Shown here: positions 31,619 through 44,600 of the stretch, in pieces
Position numbering within the stretch: the stretch's first letter is position 1
How the letters are laid out: the number at the start of each line of letters is the position of its first letter
Assembly (NCBI RefSeq): GCF_040183065.1
Contig: NC_091120.1
Coordinates: 73,386,708 to 73,450,707 of the forward strand
DNA length: 64,000 bases
Reading direction: 5' to 3'
Source: Periplaneta americana
Taxonomy: Eukaryota; Arthropoda; Insecta; Blattodea; Blattidae
The notes under the pieces: model-generated
Told to the model about the DNA's origin: nothing
Seen by the model: the letters and a program-made list of their open reading frames with translations, nothing else
The model's database searches: none
Made by a program: the position numbers and the translations under genes

Positions 31619-33119
31619 GGCTGGGCGCACAACAAATGCAGCATTTTATCTTGCAACGAAACATATTGTCGAAACATGTAATAGACCGGTTACCATAATA
31701 TCAATTAATGAAGTACCCCTCACTAATTCCAACAGTATTGCACAATTCTTTGCAACTCGTTGCAAGAAAGGGTGATGCTGCGCTGACGGATATATCGCAA
31801 TAAATATGCTTGAGACATTTTAAACAGCGCATGCCCGAGTATAGAGAAAATATTGCTATCTGTTCCGTACAGCCTTTGATAGTATGTTCTAGATTGTTGA
31901 GCTGTGCTGTATTTGGTTTTTAATGTTTAAGGTTTTCTGACCCTGACTATTGTATATTCCTTTTCCTGATCTTGTCTTCAACAAGTCTCAAGCTATGCTG
32001 TATTTGGTTTTTAATGTTAAAGGTTTTCTGACCCTGACTATTGTCTTCCTTTTCCTGATCTTGTCTTCAACAAGTCTCAAGCTATGCTGTATTTGGTTTT
32101 TAATGTTAAAGGTTATCTGACCCTGACTATTGTCTTCCTTTTCCTGATCTTGTCTTCAGCAAGTCTCAAGCTATGCTGTATTTGGTTTTTAATGTTAAAG
32201 GTTATCTGACCCTGACTATTGTATTCCTTTCCTGATCTTGTCTTCAACAATTCTCAAGCTATGCTGTATTAGGTTTTTAATGTTAAAGGTTATCTGACCC
32301 TGACTATTGTCTTCCTTTTCTTGATCTTGTCTTCAACAAGTCTCAAGCTATGCTGTATTTGGTTTTTAATGTTAAAGGTTATCCGACCCTGACTATTGTC
32401 TTCCTTTTCCTGATCTTGTCTTCAACAATTCTCAACCTATGCTGTATTTGGTTTTTAATGTTAAAGGTTATCTTACCCTGACTATTGTATTCCTTTCCCT
32501 GATCTTGTCTTCAACAATTCTCAAGCTATGCTGTATTTGGTTTTTAATGTTTAAGGTTATCTGACCCTGACTATTTTATTCCTTTTCCTGATCTTGTCTT
32601 CAACAAGTCTCAAGCTATGCTGTATTTGGTTTTTAATGTTAAAGGTTATCTGACCCTGACTATTGTCTTCTTTTTCCTGATCTTGTCTTCAACAAGTCTC
32701 AAGAGGTGATCAAACGTAGTTACACTTGAACTCCAGTATTTGTAAAACCTATCGAGGTCATTTATAAATTCTGTAACGAAACTAGCTATATCTCTTTTTT
32801 AATTGACTGGGAGAATCCAATAACGTTTTTCTCATCTCTCGTCCAATAATTGAATACATTTTCTGCAGCTGTTCTAGTTACACCTAATTCTGCACTTTCC
32901 ATATCCTTCGAAACTCATTAACTCCACCGAAAAAAAGAAGACATTTCACCCAATTCTTTGAAATCTTACAACTAGTAGGAAATTTGGTAACTACATTAGC
33001 GTTGCGATTCAAAATTCCTGACAAAGGTTATCTTTCTGCAACAAATGCATCGAACTGCAACGTTTTGCCTCGCAAAAAATCGTTGCTAACAAAATGTTGC
33101 ACTTGGTGAGCGCCAGCTC
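31619..33119 (-). mobile_element. PIF/Harbinger-like element with internal minisatellite
   Basis: Imperfect TIRs: gctgggcgcacaacaaatgc at the left, gctggcgctcaccaagtgca (reverse complement) at the right, both followed by acattttg/gcatttta and gcaacga. A minus-strand frame at about 32780-32690 reads DLDRFYKYWSSSVTTFDHLL then RLVEDKIRKKKT, like the RF..YFRMS...FD.LL..V...I.K..T segment near the start of Harbinger (HARBI1-type) transposases. The rest of the transposase is absent. TSDs are not clean. Confidence 0.55.
31907..32702. repeat. Minisatellite, nine units of about 89 bp
   Basis: Unit starts at 31907, 31998, 32087, 32176, 32264, 32353, 32442, 32531 and 32620; each begins ctgtatttggtttttaatgt and ends cttcaaca(a)gtctcaagctatg. 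Most periods are 89 bp (first 91, one 88). Variants such as ggttttctg/ggttatctg are shared among neighbours. On the minus strand the unit encodes RLVEDKIRK, a piece of the adjoining transposase-like sequence. Confidence 0.95.
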
Positions 33120-33582
33120 CAAAGCTGTGCGACAATAGTTGCATTCCAGGTGACATTTTAGAGCTGAAATAAAATTAAATTATGTTTTTGTGTCTTTTAT
33201 AAACTTTAGTATTTTGTTTGTAATTAAATGCATTTAAAGGATATTAGAACAATTTCTCGTATCCTACATGCTTCAAAGGAGGTAACAGAGAGAGAACTGA
33301 GAATTGCTTTATATTGATGTTTATTTTATGTATAAATCCGAGTTATAACATATCTCTTGTCCACAGTTCAATAGTTTAACTTCACACAATTCGTTTCATT
33401 TCGAATTGTCTGATCGTATAACACACTAAAAATGACTACACTGAAGATTCTCGCGAATATTTTTTTTTCCAAAATGTTTAATCCTGAAGAAATCTTTAAA
33501 ATTATGCACAGGTCTTTATAAAAACGTATTTAATATAATTGAGTTAATCATCATATATCATGGCATTAGGATATATGTATGT

Positions 33583-33756
33583 TTATTTCACTTTCGGCTC
33601 CGGAGGACAAGCTATTTGGTACAGGAATTGAATGAGAGTTCGAGATGGACGCCCAGTCATTCTTCTCATTGTGAGATAGGGATAATCTGCTGAATGGCAC
33701 TCCATTCCGCAGCTAGAGATGTCCAAGTGCATCCAGTCTCCACATGGCACAAACTC
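33583..33756 (-). CDS. LapC exon 10: C-terminus
   Basis: Encodes EFVPCGDWMHLDISSCGMEC, then YPYLTMRRMTGRPSRTLIQF and LYQIACPPEPKVK, stop TAA at 33583-33585. Matches the family ending W.H.DIAG....PY...GMTGRP.RTLI.FL. The usual DIAG is DISS, and the residue before MTGRP is R, not G. Confidence 0.92.
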   Translation of the reverse strand, partial: EFVPCGDWMHLDISSCGMECHSADYPYLTMRRMTGRPSRTLIQFLYQIACPPEPKVK

Positions 33757-36700
33757 CTGGAAATAATTCAAGAACAAATATATATGTTCACTAAATTGAT
33801 GGAAGAAAAAATTAAAAAGTGTACAGATTATATTCCGACTCATATAGGCTACTCGTAAATTGTACTAAAACCTATTGTAAGTTCAAGACTAAGTATTTGG
33901 TTAAAATTGCACAATCACATTGAAAGTAAGGAATAGCTGCGATGTAACGTGCTGACATTGTAGCCTATTTGAAACTAAAGGGTTATATCTTAGACCTAAA
34001 CAATAACTATTCTGAATCCCCCCCCCCCAGACAAGTATCGGAATATTCGCCAGAGTATCAACATCTCACAGTATTTTTTTTTCTTTTTTAGTCGTTTGAA
34101 CCTTCCTCATTTTCGTCTTACACATCACTGCGGGTAGGGGAGGGAGAATCATCACTGAATCACACACTAGATATCTCACAAGTGGAGACCTCCCTGGTTA
34201 TGGGATTAGCATGGCACAAGGCCACCGCAGAGTCATCACAGAACAGTCACAAGACAAAAGACAAACACCCAGTCTCATGGACGGAAGATAAATTTCTTCC
34301 ATTGCTCACGCCGGGAATCGAACCTCGGACCGCTTAGTCGAGAAGCGCACACGTTATCCACAAATCTAAACAGCGATCTACTTTATGAACAGGCACCTGC
34401 AGCTTTCACCGCTAAATGATAGTATTATCCAGACGTCATAATGATCGATGTGCACATAAGCGGCACAAGCGAAACAATGAAGCATCAGTTGCAAGATGGC
34501 TACATCTCTGCACGGCTCCGTGGTGCTATTTTTTCTGGAAAAAGGGTCTGGCAACCATAAAGACATGTTGCCCATGTATGGTGAGCACTGTCTGTCATGT
34601 CAAACTTTCTACAATTGGGTGCAGAAGTTCTCTGAAGGTGAACAAGTACTGAACACAGAGACGGTCGGCCAGTGGTGTTTGTCATGGAGGAAAATGTGCA
34701 ACAAGTTGGCTGATCCGAGCAGACAGAGTAAAGGGACCGATATGCTAGCCCAGATAGTCAGAGGTGATGAGTCATGCGTGCATTGTTATCATCCCGAGAC
34801 AAAGTGTGCATCAGTGCTCGAACCAATACAGCGATGGTATACTCACGTAGATTTTTTTTATTTTAGTATTGGGTTGAGGGAAAGCCCCGGAAAAATCCTC
34901 AACCAGGTAACTTGTCCCGACCGGGAATCGAACCCGGGCTACCTGGTTTCGTTGCCAGACGTGCTAACCGTTACTCCACAGGTGTGGACCTCATGTAGAG
35001 ATGATGTCATCTTGCAACTGATGCTTCTTTGTTTTGCTTGTGGGCATATCGGTAATATTATTTTCCAATGGCGAGAATTGACGATCAAGTCATTTTCTCT
35101 CACAAAAGTTGCTACGCAAAGAGTTCTTTTACGTGCCGTAAATCTATGACATGGGACCCACATCTTCACTTTCCATTTTGGAGGAATCCATGATAAAGAT
35201 TTTATCGCAATCGGGCTGTATATTAAGCAATACGAGAGAGAAAAGAAAAATACCGTAAGAATTAAAACTGGATTCGATGCGATTGAGCAATCGGATTTAA
35301 AAACCGTAAAACCGACAAAAATAAGTGCAATGTCATGCAACATTAATATTTATATGAAGAAATATGATGGAAGTTAGACCAATTGAAATGTTTTGTGTTA
35401 AATTTACCTTCAGAAATGCTGCTGCTCTACAGGGACTACCTCCAGGGCCCATTCCAGTATTCGTAACATCAGCATTTGTTATATCTAAACATATAAACAA
35501 CATAATTAGTGCTTACAGTCCGACACATAAATTAATAATAGATACGTAAATAAATAATTAATAAATATGCCTTAATAAGTAATAAGTAATATGGCGTGTC
35601 TGCCGTTGACTTCTAACTTTCGAAAGTTTATTTTTAATTTAATTCCAGGTTGTGTAGCTGTGTTTATGGTCGGAAAATAATCGGAGACTCGTAAAGTTCA
35701 TGTAGTAATTTCGTAGTAGGTACCATACTATCAATGAAAGTGTAGTAAATTTTTGACCAACAGTAGTGTGTTGAAAGGATACGGAGTCGGAAATCCCGAT
35801 ATCCAGGAAGAGGTAATTGAAAATGTGCGGAGATTGTTTGAAAGAAGTTGTTCGCCACAATGTGCGAATTTGGGGCTACGAAAATCCAAGAACATGTGCG
35901 TGGTAAATTGGTGTGGTCTTCTAGACAGTCACATTATTGGGCTGTTTTCTCCACTGACAGTACTGTCACTGGGGAAATTTAGTTGAATATGCTTATGCTT
36001 TTTACTGTACCACAGGCAGTGCATAATTATGCAACCAACAATAATTTTCCAGAAATGGTGCCCTGCCGCATTGGAGTTGTGACGTCCGAGATTACCTAAA
36101 TGAGACATTCTCAAATCGATGGATAGGGCATGATGGTCCTATTCCTTGACCTCCGCGTTCTCCCGATATTACCCCGCTAGATTTCTTTTTGTGGAGATAC
36201 ATCAAAGATAAAATGTACTCTATAAGAGTTAAGAGCATATGAGATTTGTCATAAGAAATGCCATACACTTTGTCACAATATATATGCTCCACGCCATATG
36301 GCGTGAAATCGAGTACAGACTGGACATACTTCGTGCTACAAGAGGCGCCCTTGTTCAAGTGCACTGGACTGAAAAATTAGTGAGTTTTACAATAATTTAC
36401 ATGCATAGTATTACCTGTATACAATAATTGATTCCCTTTAACTGTATGTGTTAATGTTGAAAGTTCCTGATGAGCACTCTGTATAATAGATTAATTAATA
36501 ACTTAATCAACGTATTTTCATAGTTTAATTTCATTAGAAACTGTGAAAAACATTAAATATTGACAAATTTCAGGACTCTGCGATCATGTGATTAGCATGG
36601 CGCAATGTCTTCTTGTGAACGCCTAATTGAAAGTCGAAATAAAGATTAAAATATTAAAGTGATTAGACTGACGAATGGATAAATTAATGAACGAGCGAAT

Positions 36701-39700
36701 GAACAAGAGACCTGACTGAAAAGAATGTTTTTTATCCTAATAATGGAGATTTTCTTTTATTTTCTTTTGAAAGTCTATTGCAACCCATTGTTTCCTGAGT
36801 TTTCTGTTGGTGAATTCTGAGGTCCCACGAGACATCTTAAGCCTTGGTTTTTCTGAACCGACGCAAGCGTCGTGCGAGGCCCGCAGACAACACGAGAGAT
36901 AGTGAGTGATTTCTATAGTTGCGAGATACGTAGACCTCGCATCTCGCAGTTATAGAAACCAATCACTATCTCTCGTGTTGTCCGGATTTGTGCGAGGCCT
37001 CGCACGTCGCTTGCGTCCGTTCAGAAAAACCAAGGCTTTACAGCAGTAGTGTCAGAGTTGTAAGCTCCAATACCGGTTGTGGAGCTAAATCGGAGCTTGA
37101 ACTTGCTTATGTCTGTGGAAATACCGGAGCAAGCAACCAGTCTAGTGGAGCGCTCCGCTCCATTTAGTCCCTGTCTGACATCGCTGCTTTACAGTCTCAA
37201 TCCCTTCGCCGCCCGCAAAGACGTCTGCCGGTAAAGCAGGGCATTTAGTTGAAGGACTTAAATCTACTTACTTTCCCAACGAAGCCATGCTAATTATTTA
37301 TTGCTCCCTAAAAATCAATCACCCTCAAGAACTTCGGGTATAACGGTATAATGGCGAGCATGGTAATAACTACATTGGCTAAGATAGTAACTACTAGATT
37401 TTCTGTACTCCGTTGTTTTGGAATGCGTGACTATTTCTTCGCATTATGAGACTCTGTTACTTACATGTGACTTTCTTAGTGAAGTGGTGCCAGAGAGGAA
37501 ATCGCCAGACACGATCACCTGTTATGGAGCCTGCCTTGTTGATTTCTCTCCACAAGTCATGATTATTTGTATAGACACCAGATGCGGCTCCTCCCAGGGC
37601 TGACCTCATTCCCACTGAAATTAAAAGTTAATATTATTCAAAAAGTATAGCTATTTTACTATTATACATTTTAGCAACAAGTAACCACTGTGTATTAAGC
37701 AAAGATTCGTAAAATTATTGACGATCACAAAGTCACAAATTTCACATTACCAGAATTGTCTATTTGCTCTGATATCTACCACGAAAGCAAGGGTCCGGTA
37801 AAATAATACCACGAAAGCAAGGGTCCGGTAAAATAATCTCCCCGATTAGAAAGATAAATAATGAGAGGAACATAGATCCTATTCAAAATTTTATTTTACC
37901 ATCTTACAGAAGATTATTTGCCATTTTGACTTCACTTTATTTTAAAGATATCGTCCAAATGCTTGCCCTCACGAGCTATACACTCCTCAAACAGTGACTG
38001 TGCGTCCTTCTTCCTCAAAAAAAGTAGCCTATTAAGAGAAGGTCACCAATTATGGCCCCCTGTTCATTTTTTGAATATAATGGAAAAATGAAAATTTTCT
38101 AAGCTATAAAAATACTCATTATTGTTACATATTAATTCCAATATTTTAGAAATTTAAGTATCTGCAGATCTTGTGATATATAAATGAACAAAATTGCTGT
38201 GATACTATTAGAAAATTTGTCGTTTTAATAAATACTATGGATGTTATCCAGCGGTATGCTAAATTACTGAAATGAAATTAGAATAATATACAGTATGTAA
38301 TGTTGGTACCTGTACACTGCCTTGTGACACTACGAAGTTAATAGATATAAAAATTGAATGTTTTACTGTTTTGTATTAATATATATGTACGATATTTGTG
38401 AACAGATTTCTTTATGAAACACATATACTTACTTGAAAGTGTGGCAACATCTATCATGAGACGAGGTTTGTGCGCTTCTCGAGCATACTCCAAAGCGTCA
38501 GCCAGAATTATGCGCCCTTCATTAGAAGTGTCCTCCACTTGTATGGACGTTCCATTGTGTGCAAAGAGTATGTCTCCTGGCTTCATTGACATTCCGCTAG
38601 GCATATTTTCGCATAATGGAATGAGAGCTGCATATAAAAATTTTGTAAATAGACAAGGAAAGGTTTATAAACATGGAATTTAAAGCTAAGGAGGTTTTTA
38701 TTTCCATATCGGAGATTTAATGTTAGCCGATTTTTTTTTTTATCTTTTATCGATCGGATGTATGACGAGATTCTTCCGACACAAAGTTAACATAACACAA
38801 GACCTTCGCTTAGGAGAACACATTACATAACAATAATAACGTAACAATAACTATCCAAATGTATTCATATTACAGCGATGTACCGAAGTACATATGATAT
38901 TTCCATGCAGGAATTCTACGTTATCATATGATGAAGGATCGGTGGAGCGGAGAAAAATTCTCTCCGGCACCGGGATTCGAACCCGGGTTTTCAGCTCTAT
39001 GTGCTGACCCTCTATCCACTAAGCCACACCGGATTCCAATTCCGATGCCGGATTGAATCCTCTCAGTTTAAGCCTCACCTCTTAGTTTCACTTTAGTGAC
39101 CAACCCTCATGCACTGTGTCACAGATGTGTGACAGTGGCTCAATGTCCAACACACTATGTGCAGAGGTGCACTCATTACGAGTGACTAAGTGACCGGGAT
39201 CCGACGATCCTTCATCAAATGTATTCAGTTTCCTAACCCACAACAATTAATTTCACGCAACGTAAAAGCTACGCACTTGTACATCACTACCGACAAAGTG
39301 TTCACAAATTGAAGGATGATATAGATAATAAAACTTTCTTCAGTTCTTAATTATATTGCTTACTTTAATTCTCTAAGATATACGACATGAATAGTCCTGC
39401 CTGAAGCCTTGGACTGGAGATACAGAATGAGCACTAGTTCGTGTCTTCATAGGAGAAAATATTTTCTCATGAAATTTCGGCTAACGTATGGGACGAGTTT
39501 TTACCCACCATCATGAATTTGGGGAGCTGCAATGAGTCGCAAAATCCGGTTGCTCAAGTCAGATATAACGTCTGAGGGAATCATCGCTGTAATCACACGT
39601 TATCCCTATACCGGTCGGGTGAGCTTTCACCTCTGCTGAAGCATATGAACATGAAGCTAGTAGTCGGTTAATAGGCCTTGATCCTCCATGGGCTGTCGCG

Positions 39701-41622
39701 TAACATATTAATTTTTTTGTTATACGAAGTAAATAAATTACACTACAACAAATCAGTTTCAAAGAACAAAATTAAATTATGTAGTAATACGAAAATTTTG
39801 TGGCATTGTATGTTAAGTTCCCTAGTACAAGTAAGTAGGCTATAACACTATTTAAACTGGGCAATTAATGTTTTTGAGATAAAAATAATGTAGCCTATTA
39901 TAGTTTTTAAAGGAAGGTGTTGACGTCAATTTCACCGAAGTGTTCACCTCTAGAACACACCGTAACTGTGTGTACAGCGCACCAGCCAAAAATACTAAAA
40001 ATGTATTACTTTCAATTACTTTCAAATACTCAATATTTCAGTACAATTTCAATGAGAACGTACTGTGAAAATTTGGTTGAAATCTGTAAAATAGAAAAGA
40101 AGTTTTGAAAGTTACCAGTGTTCCCTCAAATACGATAAGACTTTCACTGTGTAAAATGTGGTGAGAGGTGTTTGAATTTTTGCACAATATCATAGATGTA
40201 GGCACGTATAACTTTTGAGATCGTGTATGGTTCCATCAAGAATCAATCAATCTTCTTAATGTATCCAGCTGACTGTCGACAACATAAAATCCACTATAGT
40301 CCACTGTAGTCTATTCAGTTGTTTTTCACGAGAAATGAGGAGTGTTCCAACAAGAAGAAATGCAAGGAAAGAGAACTAGGGTTGAAGAGGAACTCTTGAT
40401 AACGGTTTCATTTGATCGTTTACTATTTCTTTGCTTACTCTCGTGATGAAACCAATACATAGCTTCAAAACTTTGGACATAAATACATGTATAATAAGGT
40501 GCAAAAAAGCTGTAACATAGCTGATAACTCCTCACGCAGGAATTCTAGAACCTGTGAGTTTTGTGTTTGGAAACACGGTTTTGAAGGCTTTGGCTTCTCA
40601 AGCTTTTCTCATTCGGATATCAATCCAGTATTGCTATGTCGTCTTCTCATCACTTTCTTAAAATTTCCTGTAGTTTGAAATAGACGTTAGATAAGTGACT
40701 TATGATGTAAAATTTATTTATGACATACTAACCTTGCACGTTTATTGGAAGAGTCAGAGAGGCAACTGCTTTCATAGTAGCAACAATAACTGCAGCCCCT
40801 GCCATATCCCCTTTGAATTCTGACATTTGTTTGCACTTCTTTAGGCATAACCCTCCGGAATCATATGTAATCCCCTTTCCTGTATTACAATTGAAACGTA
40901 AAGGAGGTTAATTTGAATGACAAAATATATCTAGCTATATTTCACTTCTACTCCACCAAAATGCGAGTATTTATAAAAATAAATAAAGTGACTTAAGTTT
41001 CAGTTAAAAATAATATAATTTAATTTCTCAATGAACATTATTAATCAACATTTCATTCGAAGTGAAAATATCTATAATTAAATGAAATAATAGTTTTAAC
41101 CTGTTAGTTGTTGATTCTGGATTGTTTTTAATTAAAATTTAAATCTGTAATACTTTTCAGACTGGAATGAAAAGAGTTCCTTTGTTACCGAATATGTACT
41201 TTACCGGTAGTTATCAGATAATTTTAGGCTTTCATGCGTGGGACTTGGGTAAAAATTTTGAAATGTTAAAGTTTAATTTGTGATGAAGAAAGGGAATGTT
41301 TGGGATAGAATTTCGTGAGATATTCTAGGTTCCCTTGTCATTATTCCAGTATATTTTCCATAATAATCATTATAATTGTCACCGTCATACTGGCAAACTG
41401 GCCCACAGCCTCAACGTAGTTTTTGCTAGGGAGGATACTTGGGTAATATCATTATATTGTATCTGCCATTGGGGATAACATATAATGTACATTGGTGTCC
41501 ATTAGAAATATCGGTAAAATTTTATCTTTTCAAGGGAACTTTTGTGAGTAAACAAAAGAACATACTGAAAACCCTATCACCGTGCCTTGTCCTTGGTGCC
41601 TTGTTGGTATCCATTGATGTTT

Positions 41623-41657
<35 letters not shown>

Positions 41658-44600
41658 ATCCGTCACGTATTAGACCCTACAGGATCTGTTACGGTCTCAT
41701 GCCAGCGCTTTCGTGGTCTTCCCAATTTCCTCTTTCCTCTTGGTACATAAGTAAGAATCTGTTTAGGCCATCTAGTGCGATCCATCCTTTCGACATGTTT
41801 TTTCCACTGAAGTCGATATTGTTGAACAAAATTAACTGTAGGATCCATTTTTAGTTCCTGCAATATGTCCACATTTTTACGGTGTTCCAGCAAAGAGCAT
41901 CCCGCTGTTCGTCTCATGAACCTCATTTCAGCTGTCGTCAGCCTTTGCTCATCAGCTTTTCTGATTGTCCATGCCTCGCTACCGTAAGTGAGGACCGGTC
42001 GAGCTAGTGTTTTATATACCTTTAGCCTTGTATGTTTCTGAACATGGGATGATTTGAAGACGGTGTTAATTACGCCAGTGATTTTTATAAATTTAGATAT
42101 TTTGTTCGACATATCTTCATCAGTGATGTAAGAGAGGTTATAACCTAAATAGTTAAAGGAATTAACACGTTCAATTAAAGTATTATTTATCATGATCTTA
42201 CTTGGAATTGGGTTCTCTCCCGAAAATGCCATGACTTTTGTTTTCTCTTTTGAGATTTCCATATTGAAACCTGAGGCGGTTATTTGCAAATTATAAATGG
42301 CTCTTTGTAAAGCATCCTCTGTTTTAGCGATAATAACCTGATCGTCGGCAAACATTAGTGTATCGAGAACTGTGTTTCGTTTAATTTGAATTCCAGTGTG
42401 ATGACTTTGCCTCCAAATGTATAAAATATGGTTCATATATATAATAAACAACAGAGGGGAAAGACCGCACTCTTGTCTAACACCTTGGTTTATGGAAGTC
42501 CAGCTAGTAGTTCCGCGTTCAGTTCTTATGGCAATTTCATTTTGTTGATATAAATTATAAATGGAGAGAATGATTTGGTTTGGCACATTATCATAGCGTA
42601 AAATCTCTAAAAGTTTATTTCTATCAACGCTATCAAATGCTTTTATGAAACCAATAAAAGCCAAGTGGGTTGGAATATTAAATTCTCTGTGCTTTTCAAT
42701 TAAAATCTTCATGGTGAAATAGCTGTCACAACATGATCTTCCTTTTCGGAATCCAGTCTGTTCTTCAGTGATTTTGTCTTCGTAAAGATGTGATAGTTTA
42801 TTTTTGATTATGGCTGTATAGATCTTATATCCCGAATTGAGAAAACTTATACCCCTGTAATTTTCACATAATTTTTTGTTTCCTTTCTTATAAATGGGTA
42901 CTACAATGGCTTTTTGCCAACTTTCTGGGGGTTTCGATCCTGCCCATATATTGTTTAAGAAATATAAAAATCTATAGGTAATTCTTCTCCAGAGTATTTA
43001 AAAAGCTCGAAATTTAAATTATCTTCGCCTGGGGCTTTCCCGTTTTTTAAACGTTTATATACTTCAATGAGTTCATCATAAGTAATAATATCTGTTGTGT
43101 TGTTGTTGGAAGTCTGTAATGTAAGAGAGATGTTTTTTTGAAACCATATATTTTTAAAGTAATCAAGTAGAAATTCGTTAGGAATAGGGTTTATAACAAC
43201 ATTTTCTTTTATCTCCGAATTTATTTTCTTTAAAATTTTGAAAGTTTTGGGTCTTGGTAATGCTAAATCTCTTTCTAATCTTGAGACGAAGTCATTCCAT
43301 TTCTCTCTGTGTCGTTTTCTTGTTTCCCGTTTTGCAATTGCTCTCTTCCTTTTGTAATCAATTTCATCTTCAAGTTTTTTTGTTTGTAAAAATCGGAGAT
43401 ATGCTTCGCGTTTATCATTTATCACCTTTTTGATATCCTCATCCCATTTTCGTATGCCTCTTTTTCTCTTCTGCTTAATATTTTTTACGCCAATACTTTC
43501 AAATGCAGCCTTTTTAAAAATATCTATTAAGTTGTTCCATTCTTCCTCTATATTATCCGAGATTTTGATTTTTTGAAGATATTCCTTTATTCTACATTCA
43601 TAAAGCCATTGAATACTATCATCTCTCAATAAGTCTACTTTAAAAATAAGCCTAGTACTTTCTTGCTTGGAATTTTTAATATTTCTTTTATACCATAGTG
43701 CTGGTATTCTAATAGGGGATACAATTAAATAATGATCTGTCTCTAATTCAGGACCTCTACAAGCTTTGACATCTAAAACGAAGCTAAACAATTTTTGATT
43801 ACAGTTTTGTGGTTAAAGAAAGAATTCATTACTTTTAGATCATTGTAAATCACAAAATCTCGTAGTCTTTGCCCATTATTATTACAAGTTGGTTGGTTGA
43901 TGTTTATTTTCCACTCAACTATGTAGTTAAGATACTGTACATTTTAAAAATTATATTTTAATAAATCTTATTTATTTCCCTCATTCGATAGTAATTTGTT
44001 AAATAAAAATTTGAAAGTAACGTTCTATTTTGATTTTTTTGTTTTGTTTTTTAGTTATGTTTTATATTTCATTTGCATAATTTTAATATATCAACGTTAC
44101 GATAATAATTTATTACAAATAATTATATGTGTACTAATCATTATGAGATTAAATATCAAAAACAAAGAAAAATGACAAAATGGAGTTCCTTTTTTTTTTT
44201 TTCAGAAATAATTAATTTTGACCTTTTCATGTTTCTTGGATTCCTCTAAAAATAGTATAGAAATTGACTGGGATTTCTAATGAACGCCATTGTACTGTAG
44301 TGTAATCTGAAATATTCCAAGATATGTCCTATCACTCTAAACAAGTTATAATAAATCCAAAGAATGGAATATGTACTTTATTGGAAACATATGGCTATTA
44401 CAAATATTTACGTATAATAAATTTCAAAATACAGGAGTATAAAGTTGTTGTTGTTTTCTAATGCCAGGCGTTTGACAGTTAACCATTTAGGAGTATAAAG
44501 TATAAACAGAAGAAATCCTTCATATCAACTCGTAATAGTAGGTACCGGTATTTTACAATAAAATTTCCTCTTCTCATGCAAATAGAATACCTATGCACAT

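Noticed and set aside
34496..35149. 217-codon plus-strand ORF as a host gene
   Set aside because: It is a chance fusion of a mariner relic and an inserted SINE, antisense in LapC intron 9.
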